From: Tulasnella sp. 424 | Lineage: Eukaryota; Basidiomycota; Agaricomycetes; Cantharellales; Tulasnellaceae | Length of the DNA stretch: 64,000 nucleotides | NCBI GenBank assembly: GCA_019633425.1 | Contig: WSUB01000083.1 | Span: forward strand, 117,840 to 181,839 | Direction of reading: 5' to 3' | Shown here: one piece after another, positions 1-11,203 of the stretch | Layout: each line of letters opens with the position of its first letter | How positions within the stretch are numbered: position 1 is the first letter of the stretch | The notes under the pieces: model-generated | Database searches by the model: none | What the model was told of the DNA's origin: nothing | Seen by the model: the letters and a program-made list of their open reading frames with translations, nothing else | Made by a program: the position numbers and the translations under genes

Positions 1-826
1 ACGCTGGCCCATGCCAAGGAGGTGTCCATTGCATCTGTAGATCATGCCGAGCCATGTGAGTATGAAATCCGGGAGCGACAACGATTGGCTAGACTGACGG
101 GTTACCCTCATACCTGGTGTGAGTGAAACAGCATGAGACTCCAGATTTAAGCAGAAATTACGAACGAAGTTACTGACCAGACGCTCGCAACACCGACCAT
201 TGGTTTTGAAAGGTCCTCGTCCTTCTCAATACCGTCGGTAGCGAAAAGCATGGCCTAGCAAACAACGCGGTCAATCCCCCAACCAGATACAACGGGGCGT
301 TTCAGGGGATACCTGGCTGGCGCCTTGGCTCTTAGGCTGGGTAATCGTCCGACTGTAGCGATTCAAGCCTTCTTGACAGCTAGAGGCAGCAGAAAAACTT
401 CGGCAGCCTGCTCTTGCAGCGTTGCTGCAGGTTCCGGCGCACTGCTTGAACGGTAGCATAGTAGATTAGAGATCGCGAATCTGTAGTGGCTGGCTGAGGG
501 GAAGCAAGATGCTGAAGTTTATAACCACTCCTGCTCGCGTTCTTGAGAGTCACCGGTAGTAGTCGAGAGTCAGAGGGCCACGATTGGAAAGAAAGTTGAA
601 AAGGGAACGAAGCGAATACGTAGATAATTCTCCGGGGCGTTCCAGGCACGGTGCTCGGCCGAAACCGCAATGTTTGGTTTTCTCACGTCGAACTCCGGTT
701 AGTCTCTTGTCAAATCCCGAAGCGCTTATTCGCTGGTCCTACTAAGCCAACGTAATTATGGCGTCCCAGAATACACGAAACACACGGACTTCAATATTTA
801 CCCGGGCCCTTGCATCGCACTTTCAA
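1..826. other. No gene recognised at left edge
   Basis: Only short overlapping reading frames on both strands are present. None shows a recognisable domain or a consistent exon chain. The window edge may cut a gene off to the left. Confidence 0.5.
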
Positions 827-2292
827 TCAACTATCGACTAGGTCCACCTCTTCAAGCTGGAGGCGAGCGACTAAATCTTCCAGTCTTTCTTTCTCTTGCA
901 TCGTTATTCTCCCTCCTTTGAGATATACACGACAATCCCTCTGATCCCCATCTTCTTTCTCAAACTGCTCCTTTAGCGCACTTGCTAAGTCGCTGTGATC
1001 CTCCACCTTCCCTTCATATTCCACCACCAGCGTGCGGAGAGATGGGATGATAGGGAGCAGTTGAGCAAGTACTGCTCGGCCCTTCTCGCCCCAGACAGCC
1101 TCGATCCTTACCGCAGTCAGATCCGCTCTGATTTTGGAAGGTAAGGATCGTACGAATTCTCGCACCAAGGCCGCCCACTCGCCAGAAGTCGGCCTTTCGT
1201 TTAGAATGCTGACTGTAATCCTCGATCCTCCATATTCCAAAGCCATCCCCCCCACTCCGGCTCTAACTTTCAACTCCGATGCTGGCCTCCGGGTGGCGCA
1301 GGAGCCCGCGTGAAGCCCCACGGAAGTAAACAAGTTCTGCAGGTCGGATATTGTACTGAATCGCATTTGGTATACAGGTTCCGCCACGATTTCTTCAAGA
1401 CTTGGCAGTTCTATGGCACTGAAGAGCCAAGCTAGCGAGGCCGGTGTCCCACTAACGTTGAATTCCACGATTCGGAGGTTAGAAAGTTTGATGTGGGTGG
1501 CGTCCGGGGGATGGTCCCGCATTTTCCAGTTGTTGGTGATCACGAGGCGTTCAATATTTGGTGAGGCAAGGAGGAGGTCGGTGAGGTCCTCGATGCATGG
1601 CCCTCCTCCATGAATCTCCAGGCTTCTAATGCCCTGAAGAATCTCCCATTTCAGCCCGAAGTTGTGAAGTGTCACATCTTCGAGCAGGGGAGCAGCAATC
1701 GCGGCGGGCCACATGACGTAGGTGTTTTGTATCGGAGTGACATCCACCTTCAGCTTTCTCAAGTTCGGTAACGATTTGGTGAGGAAATGTGAGAGGTCCA
1801 AGGTGCTGGTGCCCCTGAAGGAGAACGACTTCCACCGCCGAAGCTGGGGAGTGATACATCCGAAAAACGCGTTGATCCTCGCTTCGGCGACCTCCTCATC
1901 GTCGAACTCTACATCAAGCAGTTGCTCTCTAGAGTTTCGCAAAACCATCTGCAGCAACTGCTCGTTCAAACCCGGATAGATGTAGGACCACAGGGATGGA
2001 CATGTATCAATTATCTCTAGCCAACGCTTCGATACTTGGCGCTTGGGCATGAGATGATAGTAGTAGACCTTTTCGCCTTGGGGGACCGCGGATTGGAGGA
2101 TTGGTTGAAAGAGTTCAGCCGGAAGCCTGTCAGTCAGAGATCCGGAGGTACGATCTCCAGCTTGTTTGATCTCTGGTGCGGATGAAGTGCTCGCTGTGCT
2201 CGCATGTCCAATATCGGATGGGTGCGCATTTGGCACGCCCCTGCAAACGTGACGACATGATTCAGCCCCCAAGCAAACCGGCCTTACATCAT
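827..2292 (-). CDS. F-box/LRR-type protein
   Basis: The product is about 470 aa. It starts with a low-complexity Ser/Thr segment, then an F-box-like stretch (LPAELFQPILQS, then KRWLEIIDTCPSLW), then leucine-rich segments with spacing typical of basidiomycete F-box proteins (for example LRKLKVDV, LEDVTLHNFG, IRSLEIHGG). F-box proteins usually link Skp1-cullin ubiquitin ligases to substrates; the substrate here is unknown. The long frame opens upstream without an ATG. A 5-nt first exon (ATGAT at 2292-2288), a donor reading GTAAGG at 2287 and an acceptor TTTGCAG near 2243 join in frame and give a start reading MMGVPNAHPS. That start is my inference. The stop is at 827-829. A second F-box gene of the same general type lies at 42.2-43.8 kb. 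Confidence 0.72.
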
Positions 2293-2642
2293 GAATCCAC
2301 TACTCACAAGTCCCTATCTACTGCTGGGAAGCTACCGTCTGGAAGGCTATTTTCCATTCTTCCAGCAGTATTGAGCGTTAGGTAGTCGGGGAGCTGGTGT
2401 AGGGGGGTCGCTGATGCTCCCTGGGTTGGTAGACAGGTGGGAACTGCAACGCCCACGCCGGCGAAATCCCGCACGTGGCCCAGAAGGATAGTTTACTAAG
2501 ATATCGGATTACTATTTCCAAGAGACTAGAAAATCAGCAGGAAAAGCTAACAATACAAACGCGGAAGGTCATCAAGGCTTCAGCCGAGGCGTTATTTCTA
2601 TAAGTCGCAGTAATTATGAGGGGGAACGGCAAGCGACTCAAT

Positions 2643-3686
2643 TCAGGAACTTGCCTTTCGTGTCGTGCGGGTAGAGGCCGACCGTGTGTTCCCTCGATTA
2701 GTTCGGCTAGCTCGCTTGGTTGCTTTCGGAGCCTCTTTAGGGGCTGCAGTGGATGTGGTTCTAGCGCGCGAACGTGTAGCTGCAGCTGTAGACGCGGCTG
2801 TGAAGGCGGATGTCGATACAGGGGCACGAACGCGAAATAATGTTAGTAAAGCAAAAGCGCAGCTGTGAGAGTACATACCCGGAGAAGCAGCAACTTCTTC
2901 TTCTGTTCCTGCCGCCATCTCGACATCACCATCGTCATCCGCCGCCCCTTCACCAGTGGTACCCGCAGTGATGCTATCCGTTTTGACACTTCTACTCCGC
3001 TTCCGTTCTCTGCCTTCATCTTCTTCTTCTGTCAACTCTCCCTCGGAGTCAAACATAGCCTTGGCAGGAGTGCTGGTGCTGTTCGACGGTTTTCGAGCGT
3101 GGTGAGCTGCGGATGGAGTCGGCGGCTCAGGAGACCCTGGCGTTGATTCAGTGGCGGCCCTTCGGGGGGAGATGATGTCGTCGAACTGATGTGTTTGAGG
3201 AAGCTGGAATTCAACTTTGAAGTGTGGATGGGTTTGGTAATTGACGGAGTTCTTTGGGGGTTCTGTTGGACAGCCAATTAGACTTCCGGCTAGAGATATT
3301 GCCAACAAAGCATACTCACCCTCTTCCTCATGCAGTGGATCCTCCTCTTGGTCTTCCTGCAGCACAAACGGGGCAGGAACAAGGCAGTTAGTCCCTGTAA
3401 AACGATTATAACCGAACCCCCTCCAACCCTTACAACGTACCAGTTCTTCCAATGCCTCAAGGTTATAAAGTGTACCCAGCTTAGTCCACACATCTTCAGC
3501 TGTTACATGCTGTCCCGTTTCCTGTTTGATGGATTGAAGGATCGCTAGGACATGAAAATGCCGATGGAGGCCAACTGGGCGAGCTTGTGTGATCCCACGA
3601 AGAAGAGCAATCTCGCCTTCCACGGTATCAAGAAAATGAGGGGAAGTATTGGATCCTGACGGCTCGGATGACGAGCGACTTGACAT
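2643..3686 (-). CDS. EAF7: NuA4 acetyltransferase subunit Eaf7 (MRGBP family)
   Basis: Eaf7 is a chromatin subunit of the NuA4 histone acetyltransferase complex and pairs with Eaf5/Eaf3 in yeast (MRGBP in animals). The N-terminal third has the family signature: TVEGEIALLRGITQARPVG, then HFHVLAILQSI, then VWTKLGTLYNLEALEEL. Three introns are clear: donor GTACGTTG near 3448 with acceptor TGCTGCAG near 3358; donor GTGAGTATG near 3318; and donor GTATGTAC near 2880 with acceptor TTCACAG near 2798. The rest is acidic (LTEEEDEGRERKRSRS), ending in an Arg/Thr/Lys-rich tail. I chose the ATG at 3686-3684 because the upstream in-frame segment looks non-conserved. The mature length is about 270 aa. Confidence 0.85.
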   Translation of the reverse strand: MSSRSSSEPSGSNTSPHFLDTVEGEIALLRGITQARPVGLHRHFHVLAILQSIKQETGQHVTAEDVWTKLGTLYNLEALEELVRCKGWRGFGYNRFTGTNCLVPAPFVLQEDQEEDPLHEEEGEYALLAISLAGSLIGCPTEPPKNSVNYQTHPHFKVEFQLPQTHQFDDIISPRRAATESTPGSPEPPTPSAAHHARKPSNSTSTPAKAMFDSEGELTEEEDEGRERKRSRSVKTDSITAGTTGEGAADDDGDVEMAAGTEEEVAASPGMYSHSCAFALLTLFRVRAPVSTSAFTAASTAAATRSRARTTSTAAPKEAPKATKRASRTNRGNTRSASTRTTRKASS

Positions 3687-4061
3687 ATTGGCTGGGACTT
3701 GATTTTCAGAGTGGACGGTGAAAGAAGGTGTTTGACAACCCCGGCGTCTTTGCGTGGCACCACGGGGACTTCTCAGGTCCCTGACCACCTCCACCAGAGA
3801 ATTTCGAAACCCCTCTTCGTATGGTCACCCTAGGCTCTTGTGATATCCAAACCATTGATGTGATTTCTTTGAGCTAGGTTTGGGGGCTATCCTTGCTCCT
3901 TTCGTCATGACGCGGACGTCTTATCTCCAGAAAGCGTAACCATGGCCAGCGATGAGCCGGGGGACTCTCAAAATGCATGTATGTATATAGAACGCGAGAC
4001 CGCAGATAAGCAGCGAGATTTTACACGCTAATGACTTATGTAAATCTTCCCTGCTGGCCAA
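3687..4061. other. Intergenic spacer between EAF7 and the first aldo/keto reductase
   Basis: This spacer is 375 bp. It holds the EAF7 promoter side and the 3' end of the first aldo/keto reductase gene. I see no gene in it. The left edge of the ~2.5 kb tandem duplication is near 4018. Confidence 0.5.
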
Positions 4062-5566
4062 CTAACGGTGACCGAGGATCGGTTTGGGTCTGTAGGGCTC
4101 GTCAATCGCCTTGATCTCCTCCTCAGTCAACTTGACATTGACACCCCCTGGAGAACAATGCTCTGTTAGTGTTAGGGTGATTGCCTTGGTAAAGCCATGC
4201 GTACCAACTACATCCTTCAATTTTTCCAAGCTTGTCGTCCCTACGATCGGGGCTGTCATGAATGACTTAGAAAGTGACCAGGCCACGGCGACCTGAGCCA
4301 TGGTAATGCCGCGCTTTTGGGCGATTTCGGCGACACTAAGAACGTACATATTAATAAACCTGACGAGCCCTAGAACCATTCAACCTCGTACCGTTTGTTT
4401 ATTTCAATAGACGGACCATCCTTCGTTGGATCAGCGTTGTTCATGCTCCAGAATCTGTCGAGCCATCTCCGTCAGGGCCGGAAATAAAAGATATATCGTT
4501 TCGCACGCACATGTCTGAGCCGACTCGGGTGGTTTCAGCATCAACCGGTCTGGTCAAGAAGCCTCGTGCGAGTGGAGACCAAGGAATCATGCCAACGCCC
4601 AGGTCCTGCAACAAAGGCGTCATTTCTCGCTCCTCTTCGCGATAGATAGCACTGTGATGATTTTGCATGGAAATGAACTGAGTGAGATTGTGCTCTCGGG
4701 CGTATGCTTGCATTTTGTGGACTGCCAGAATTCTGTGAGGACCGAATTCAAAGAGTCCAATGAAACGAGACAACTCACACTGCCATGCGTAACACGACGA
4801 CATGCCAATATACCTAGCGTATCCAGCCTTGACTACATCATGAAGGGCTTGCATGGTCTCCTCGACGGGGGTGATTGGATCGAAACGATGCACTACAGAA
4901 ACATTCTTGTTAGAGGACTCGCGTGGAAGTCGTCGAAGCGCAAGGCCTGTGCGCACACTGGTATACGTCCACATAGTCGAGTTGAAGTCGTTCAAGTGAT
5001 TTCTTAATAGCTTCAAATATGTGCTGTGAGAATGAAGGAAGTCAAAAGATGCACGGCGGGGATGCTGGGGTTAATGGTTACCTTGCGACTTGTGCCATAT
5101 TGGTTTGTGTACCTCATCTTATCCATCTGTTCGGGGCCAGCAATGAACCAACCATTGTGGTTGGGATCATGGGGCACGGCTTGAAAGCACTTGGTCATGA
5201 CGACTATTTCGTCTCGTGGCAGATTGTATTTCTTGATGGCTTTGCCCAGGGTTACTTCTGAGAGACCATTGGCATAAACGTCTGCTGTGTCGAATGCGTT
5301 GATACCAAGGTCGTAGGCCGCCTTAATATGTTTCATTCCTGGACGGGACCTCGTCAGGAAACAGAGCGAAAGTCGAGAATGACACCCGTTTACCTTCCTC
5401 CTCGTCAAGAACCCAATCAAGCCATTTGGAAGAGCCATAGCTCATGCATCCTCTGAGAGAGTGACGTCGAGATCAGTCTACAAACATCTGATTCCGAAGA
5501 GACAGCGCCTACAGAATAACCTTGGACACTTTGAGTCCTGAGTTTCCGAGACGGACGTACTCCATC
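4062..5566 (-). CDS. Aldo/keto reductase, copy 1 (versiconal hemiacetal acetate reductase-like)
   Basis: This is an NADPH-dependent (beta/alpha)8 oxidoreductase of the AKR superfamily. Nine exons reconstruct to about 340 aa. The start at 5566 reads MEYVRLGNSGLKVSKVIL. The AKR catalytic residues are visible: Asp and Tyr in FDTADVYANG, Lys in EIVVMTKC, and His in VYQLHRFDP. The C-terminal exons read SFMTAPIVGTTSLEKLKDVV and GVNVKLTEEEIKAIDEPYRP. The exon order resembles fungal versiconal hemiacetal acetate reductase-type AKRs (MSYGSSKW..WVLDEEE after the first strand). The substrate cannot be inferred. A paralog lies immediately upstream at 6592-8098. A TATATAAG box (5710-5703) and an inverted repeat lie upstream of the start. 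Confidence 0.88.
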
Positions 5567-5702
5567 GAATGCTGGCTTTCTGACTGCATGCTGCTATTTT
5601 AGTCGTAGGGAGTATGTGTGGACAGTTGGCGAATGCGAAGAAACGGATGTGCTGGTGATTGACTGTTGATGGTTAGTCAAGGAGTCAGTTCGGATGGCAC
5701 CT

Positions 5703-5710
5703 CTTATATA
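5703..5710 (-). promoter_or_regulatory. TATA box of aldo/keto reductase copy 1
   Basis: The minus strand reads TATATAAG about 140 bp upstream of the ATG at 5566. The corresponding place in the copy 2 promoter has no TATA element. Confidence 0.5.
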
Positions 5711-5756
5711 CGTGGCTCTTGGGCCCTCGAGATAAAACTCAAATCCGTTTCCGCAT

Positions 5757-5795
5757 CTGGTGGAGGCTTGCGTATGTGCCTCCACCCTCCACCAG
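5757..5795. promoter_or_regulatory. Inverted repeat in the promoter of aldo/keto reductase copy 1
   Basis: GGTGGAGGC (5759-5767), a 10-nt spacer and GCCTCCACC (5778-5786) form a perfect 9-bp inverted repeat. A second register pairs CTGGTGGAGG (5757-5766) with CCTCCACCAG (5786-5795). It lies about 190 bp upstream of the ATG and has a longer counterpart in copy 2. A binding site for a dimeric zinc-cluster regulator is possible, but that is inference. Confidence 0.55.
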
Positions 5796-6591
5796 TCCTC
5801 CACCCAGGCACGCCGCTGCTCGTGACGAGGAAGACTGTGATACTAGGGCAATATATTCAGGCAATCTTCACCATTAACCATAGCCAAAATTATCAGAGCA
5901 GGGCTTCTTCATAGCTCCCCGTGGCGGGCAGGTATCTGCAAACTCGCAAGTGGGACCCAGAGGCAGGTTGCTCGCGTGAGCGGCGAGCTACACATGTAAG
6001 TTGGTGTAATTGCCCAGCCCCAAGCACCGTGTACTGGGTTCCACCAAATGTAACTCTTATAGCAGGTTCTTTTCAAGCGCAGATCAGTATGCTGACCATA
6101 TTCTCCGATCTTGTTCATGGTTCAACCCGGTACAACGCCATCCGCCCCTAGTCAAACCCGCTACACGTAGTCGTGGTCTCATTTAGGCTTTATGGAATTT
6201 ATGGCTTTCCATTTTCGCAGCTGAAGTAACATCCTCGCCGGCGATGAGAGTGGGTTGTCCGATTTGTATTTGAGCGGATGTCCAGCCTGTGTGCGCAGAG
6301 AGCGTAGACGCAGCACTTCGTTGCCTTGATCATGTGGTCTTGATTATAATTGCTTATATCCAGCTCGAACTTAACCGCGCGTTTCAAGACCGAAGTGAAA
6401 CTAAGGTAGAACTCAGGCTGCTAGTCGTGTAATCGCCTACCCGGCCTTTGGGAGGAGAGATTAAAGACACAAAATCAACGGTTTGACATAACGTATTCCA
6501 ACTAGACAGGCCGAAGCTAAAGACTCATATGGAATTCCATAGGCAAAAGTTTATACGATGATGACTTGTGTAGACCATTCCTACTGGTTAA

Positions 6592-8098
6592 CTAACGGTG
6601 ACCGAGGATTGGCTTAGGTCTGTAGGGCTCGTCGATCGCCTTTATCTCCTCCTCAGTCAACTTAACATTGACACCGCCTGACGAATAAAATATCTGTCAG
6701 TGCTGAGGTTAATGTCACAGCAACTCTATGCGTACCAACTACATCTTTCAATTTCTCCAAGCTTGTGGTACCAACGATCGGAGCTGTCATGAACGATTTG
6801 GAAAGTGACCAGGCCAGGGTGACCTGAGCCATGCTAATGCCGCGCTTTTCGGCAATTTCTGCGACGCTATAAACGTACATATTAATGGACATGACGATTC
6901 GTATAACTATCCAGCTACGTACCGTTTGTTTATTTCAATAGATGGGCCATCCTTTTTCGGATCAACGTTGTACATGCCCCAGAATCTGTCGAGCCATCTC
7001 CGTCAAGCCTGGAGGTAAAGGAGATATTATTTTATACGTACAGGTCCGAACCGGATCGGGTGGTTTCAGCTTCGATTGGTTTAGCCAAGAATCCTCGTGC
7101 GAGTGGAGACCAGGGAATCATGCCAACACCTAGGTCCTGCAACAAGGGTGTCATTTCTCGCTCCTCTTCGCGATAGATAGCATTGTGATGATTTTGCATG
7201 GAAATGAACTGAGTAAGATTGTGCTCTCGAGCGTATGCTTGCATTTTGTGAACTGTCCGAATTTATGTGAGGATCGCGTTCGACGGGTCTAGAGGAAAGA
7301 CGCAACGCACACTGCCATGCGTGACACGACGACATGCCAATATACCTAGCGTATCCGGCCTTGACTACATCATGGAGGGCTTCCATGGTCTCCTCAACGG
7401 GGGTGGTTGGATCGAAACGATGCACTGGAGAATCGTTCTTATTAGAGGGCTCGGGAAGAAACCGCCGAGTGGAAAGGCCCGTGCGCACGTTGATATACAT
7501 CCACATAGTCAAGTTGAAGTAGTTCTAGTGATTTTTTGATGGCATCAAATATGTGCTGTGAGCAGGAAGGAAGTCAAAAAATGCAAGGCGGGGATGCTGG
7601 GATACATGGTTACCTTGCGACTGGTGCCATATTGATTTGTGTACCGCATCTTGTCAAGCTCTTCGGGGGGACCAAAGAAATAACCATGGTAGTTAGGATC
7701 ATGGTGCACTGGATGACAGCACTTAGTCATGACAACAATTTCGTCTCGCGGCAGATTGTATTTCTTGATGGCTTTGCCGAGAGTAATTTCTGAGCGGCCG
7801 TTGGCGTAAATGTCCGCTGTATCGAATGCGTTAATCCCAAGGTCGTAAGCCGCCTTGATATGCTTCATTCCTAAACAAGACCTCGTAAGGCAACAGAGCA
7901 ATAGTCCAGAATACTGCCGGTTTACCTTCCTCTTCGTCAAGGACCCAATCAAGCCATTTGGAAGAGCCGTAGCTCATGCATCCTCTGGGGAGCGACGTTA
8001 ACATCAGGCCACGAGCATCTCTCACCGCGAAGAGACAGCGCCTACAGAATAACTTTGGACACTTTAAGGCCTGAGTTTCCGAGACGAACATACTCCAT
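6592..8098 (-). CDS. Aldo/keto reductase, copy 2
   Basis: This is the paralog of the gene at 4062-5566, with the same nine-exon structure, the same start (MEYVRLGNSGLKVSKVIL at 8098) and an identical C-terminal ending (PILGHR). The catalytic Asp/Tyr (FDTADIYANG), Lys (VVMTKCC) and His (QLHRFDP) are kept, and I found no frameshift, so both copies look functional. Differences include HHDPNYHGYFFGPPEELDKM in place of the copy 1 segment PHDPNHNGWFIAGPEQMDKM, a loop likely to affect substrate or cofactor contacts, and AKPIEAETTRSGSDL in place of TRPVDAETTRVGSDM. The promoter has a longer inverted repeat than copy 1 and no evident TATA box. Different regulation of the two copies is inferred from that. 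Confidence 0.87.
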
Positions 8099-8251
8099 CG
8101 AATGCTGGCTTTCCGGCTGCATGCTTGTAGGGAGTACCCGTTGATAAAGTGCCGACAAGTGGACGTTGACGGGTAGGGGTGGTATCTCTGATATTCGTGC
8201 TTTTGAGCCTTCGGCACGAAGCTCGAATCCGCTTCTGCCGGCTGGTGGAGT

Positions 8252-8290
8252 GGTGGAGGGTGGAGGCAGGGACAGCCTCCACCCTCCGCC
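8252..8290. promoter_or_regulatory. Long inverted repeat in the promoter of aldo/keto reductase copy 2
   Basis: GGTGGAGGGTGGAGGC (8252-8267), a 7-nt loop and GCCTCCACCCTCCGCC (8275-8290) pair over 16 bp with one mismatch. The site is about 155 bp upstream of the ATG at 8098. It is the counterpart of the shorter repeat in copy 1. Confidence 0.6.
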
Positions 8291-9005
8291 ACTCTTCCAA
8301 CTGGACGTGCCGAACCGCGTGATGTGGAAGACCGTGCCGTCAGAGTGTGATATTTCCGGTCATTCACGCGTTCAATGTTAAGTAAGACTTCTACACAGTT
8401 CCCATCCGGCGGGACAGAAGTCGGACCCTCAGACAGGTTGCTCGCACGAATTACCAAGTTGGCAAACTGTCCAGCCCCAGACTCTGTAGGCTGGGATCCG
8501 CTGAATGCAGTGCTTACAACATCTTCAGGTTGTGCATGGCTGAGTTGACTAACCAACTTCTCCAGCCTTGTGGATAGTCCGACCCATCTTTCCCCAGTCA
8601 AATCCGTTACACGCGATGACGGTCTTATTTAACTTTTACGGGACTCCATCGTCGTTGAGAGGTCGCTCCTGAAATAGCAGACTTTCTGGCGGGGAGGACT
8701 GAACCGGATTGGATTTCATGATTCGCATCGAGTGGACCTCGGCTGGTGAGTGGACGAAACACTCGAGCGCCTGGATCGGATCGTCTTGAATAAAATCGCT
8801 TATTTTTGGGTCCTTAGTGGCGAGATCTTAAGCGAGCCTCCAGAGTCCAAAGAAAGCAATGAAATGCGGAACTCACGCTGCTTGACGGTCGGGTGATCGC
8901 TAAGACGTTCTTTGGGAGAGATTAAGACCCGCAATCAACGGCCCAGCATAGAGAAATCACAACTGGATAGGTCGAAGCTGAAGAATTCCCAAAAGAGTTC
9001 TATAG

Positions 9006-9541
9006 CCGTGTTCGTGTCTCAAGAAAACCGAACCCGGATGGCTGGTCTCAGGCTTAACAGCAAATGGGATGAAGGGAGGATAGTGGCCGGTGGAGCTAAA
9101 GGAAGCTCCGGAGTGGGATATGGTTTGGAAGGAGTCGAGCCCGACGATGCGTATACATTATGCGAGGGGTTCTCCTGCCGCGGAGTAGTCGACACCGACG
9201 GTCTGACAGATCTGCAAGCAGCTTTGGCCCGTGTGCACAGTTCCGTCCGTGTTGAATCAGGCTAATGTTTCTACTTTTGGACCGTACAAGTCACGGGAAC
9301 TTGTTCGATGTCTGAGACCTTCTGAACACTTTGACAGCAGAACACGAAGTTGGCGATGGTGAAGGGGAAGGACCGAGCTTCGGCCGACAGCCGTGAGCTC
9401 GACCGAGGCGCGCCGTGGGGTCGGTGCGCCCCAGCCACAACAAGCCACCAGACACTGTGCCCGGTTCTATAATAGCCCGCTCTACCATCAACTCACTTTC
9501 CCCCTTAACATACAGACTTACTTGAGCACAGTTTGCCCATC
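9006..9541. other. Intergenic region before chorismate mutase
   Basis: A 117-codon frame crosses this region from 8912 to 9265. It starts inside the duplicated flank and shows no domain. A pyrimidine-rich stretch at 9491-9506 lies just upstream of the chorismate mutase start. Confidence 0.45.
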
Positions 9542-10976
9542 ATGCAGCAAAACTTCATGGACACTCGCGAGGATCCCCTCAGCCTCGACAGGATCAGGAA
9601 TGTGCTTATTCGACTCGAAGACACCATCATCTTTGGGATAATAGAACGCGCTCAGTTCGCGCTCAATCCGCGCATCTACCAACGCGGCGCTTTCAAAGAG
9701 CTGACCGATACGGGGTTCAATGGTAGCTGGCTCGAATGGTTCCTTAAGGAAATTGAGACATTTCATGGTCAGTCCGGTTTTCAATACCCCATCGACCAAG
9801 GCATTGACGCTCTGGTCTTGATTCATCCTCTGTAGCGAAAGCAAGACGATACACCAGGTGAGCGGCAAGTAGTGTCAAGTCGCCTTGATTAGCGAAGCTA
9901 ACTGTCGTGTGCTGCAGTCCTGATGAATATCCGTTCACCAAGGACTTACCGCCGCCTCTTCTACCAGCCCTCAACTTCCCCAAGATCCTTTACCAACACC
10001 CGAACTGCGTCGATCTAAACGTTAACCCTTCTATCCTGTCATTCTATACTCGAACCGTTGCTCCAAGAATAACCCACCGAGCAACACTCGAGCTTGCTGC
10101 GCGAAATCGCGCGAAGGGCATCATCGGTGACGAGGAGTACGAGGATGATGGCAACTACGGTTCTGCAGCTACCATCGATGTTGAACTTCTCCACGCCATA
10201 AGCAAGCGCGTTCACTATGGTACGTGTTCAGAACTACTGTGACTCTCTCGGAGTGCTCTCATGGGCGGCGCACACGCGCTGCCGCACCGCGCCCTAATCT
10301 CGATCCCATCGTTCTGCCTTCTTGTTACTTCTGCCGCGATCGGTCCGTCGGCTCACTTTGCTGATCTTCCCTTTCTCTTGAAACCACCAGGTAAATTCGT
10401 CTCAGAATCGAAATTCCAATCCAATCCTGCGGCTTTCGTCCCGCACATTCTCCGAAAGGACCGAAACGCTCTTGGTGATTTGATCACTAAGCCCGCGGTA
10501 GAACGAGCGGTATTAAACCGGCTGGGGAAGAAAGCTTCCCACTACGGTGCCGATATCGGCATGGATGGAGAGATCAAGAAGAGTCCCAAACCAGTGCCGA
10601 GGAGGAGGATTTCCACTAGCCGGAGCCCGCAGGTTGACCTTCAGGCGAGGGACTTGCCGAAAGCGGATTCTCCGCTTAGCACAGCAGGGACGCTGGTTGA
10701 CGAAGACGTGGAGGAACACCCAGAATGGAAGATCGACGTCGAAGAAGTGAAGAACTTGTATGAAAAGTGGATCATTCCTTTGACGAAGGAGGTAGAGGTA
10801 AGGGAGTTTGACTGCGCGACAGCGATTGGCCTCTCTAACTGAAGTTAATTTAGGTTGAATATCTCATACATCGTCTAGATGGAATGACCGAGGAGCAGAT
10901 AAGTGCGCTGCAACACCAAGGGGATGCCCAGTCTACCGAGACCTCGCTACGCCCACCAACAATCACGACAAACTAG
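9542..10976 (+). CDS. ARO7: Chorismate mutase
   Basis: It converts chorismate to prephenate, the committed step to phenylalanine and tyrosine. Five exons join cleanly. The all-helical AroQ/Aro7 fold is visible: [34 protein letters not shown], then [57 protein letters not shown] and [15 protein letters not shown]. These correspond to the allosteric and active-site helices of yeast Aro7. Introns have donors GTCAGTCC, GTGAGCGG, GTACGTGT and GTAAGGGA. Relative to yeast there is an extra ~45-residue Ser/Pro/Arg-rich segment between [12 protein letters not shown] and [17 protein letters not shown] 9542 is chosen; ATG 9557 (MDTRED) is an alternative. Confidence 0.93.
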
Positions 10977-11203
10977 GCTGCGTACCGTACTCAACGTTGT
11001 CGTTTAGTTCTTGTAAAGTTTCTGTAAATTGTTCTGTATTAGTTACAGTGTGTTGTATTGCATCCGTTCGTGCCTGCTGGGGTGTAAGGCGTTCAAGCCG
11101 TGGGTGCACGTGCGTTCATACCGGGCCGAACAAGGTGCGTCCTCCGAGGCGCGTAAATCTTGACTCTCAACTACCACCACCACTTGCACATCCGAAACCG
11201 GAC

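Larger units (their letters stand above)
4018..6545. repeat. Tandem duplication, unit 1 (aldo/keto reductase plus 5' flank)
   Basis: This unit runs from about 25 bp past the stop of copy 1 to about 1 kb upstream of its start. It aligns by eye with 6546-9005: coding exons, introns, the promoter repeat, and distal flank blocks such as GGCAGGTTGCTCGC (5962 onward) against GACAGGTTGCTCGC in unit 2. Confidence 0.7.
6546..9005. repeat. Tandem duplication, unit 2
   Basis: This is the second copy of the ~2.5 kb unit. Its distal end (8890-9005: GGAGAGATTAA..., CAATCAACGG, GGTCGAAGCTGAAGA) matches 6440-6545 (GGAGAGATTAAA, AATCAACGG, GGCCGAAGCTAAAGA). The flank is more diverged than the exons. Confidence 0.65.

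Noticed and set aside
8912..9265. 117-codon plus frame
   Set aside because: It begins inside the duplicated aldo/keto reductase flank, shows no domain and has no equivalent in unit 1.
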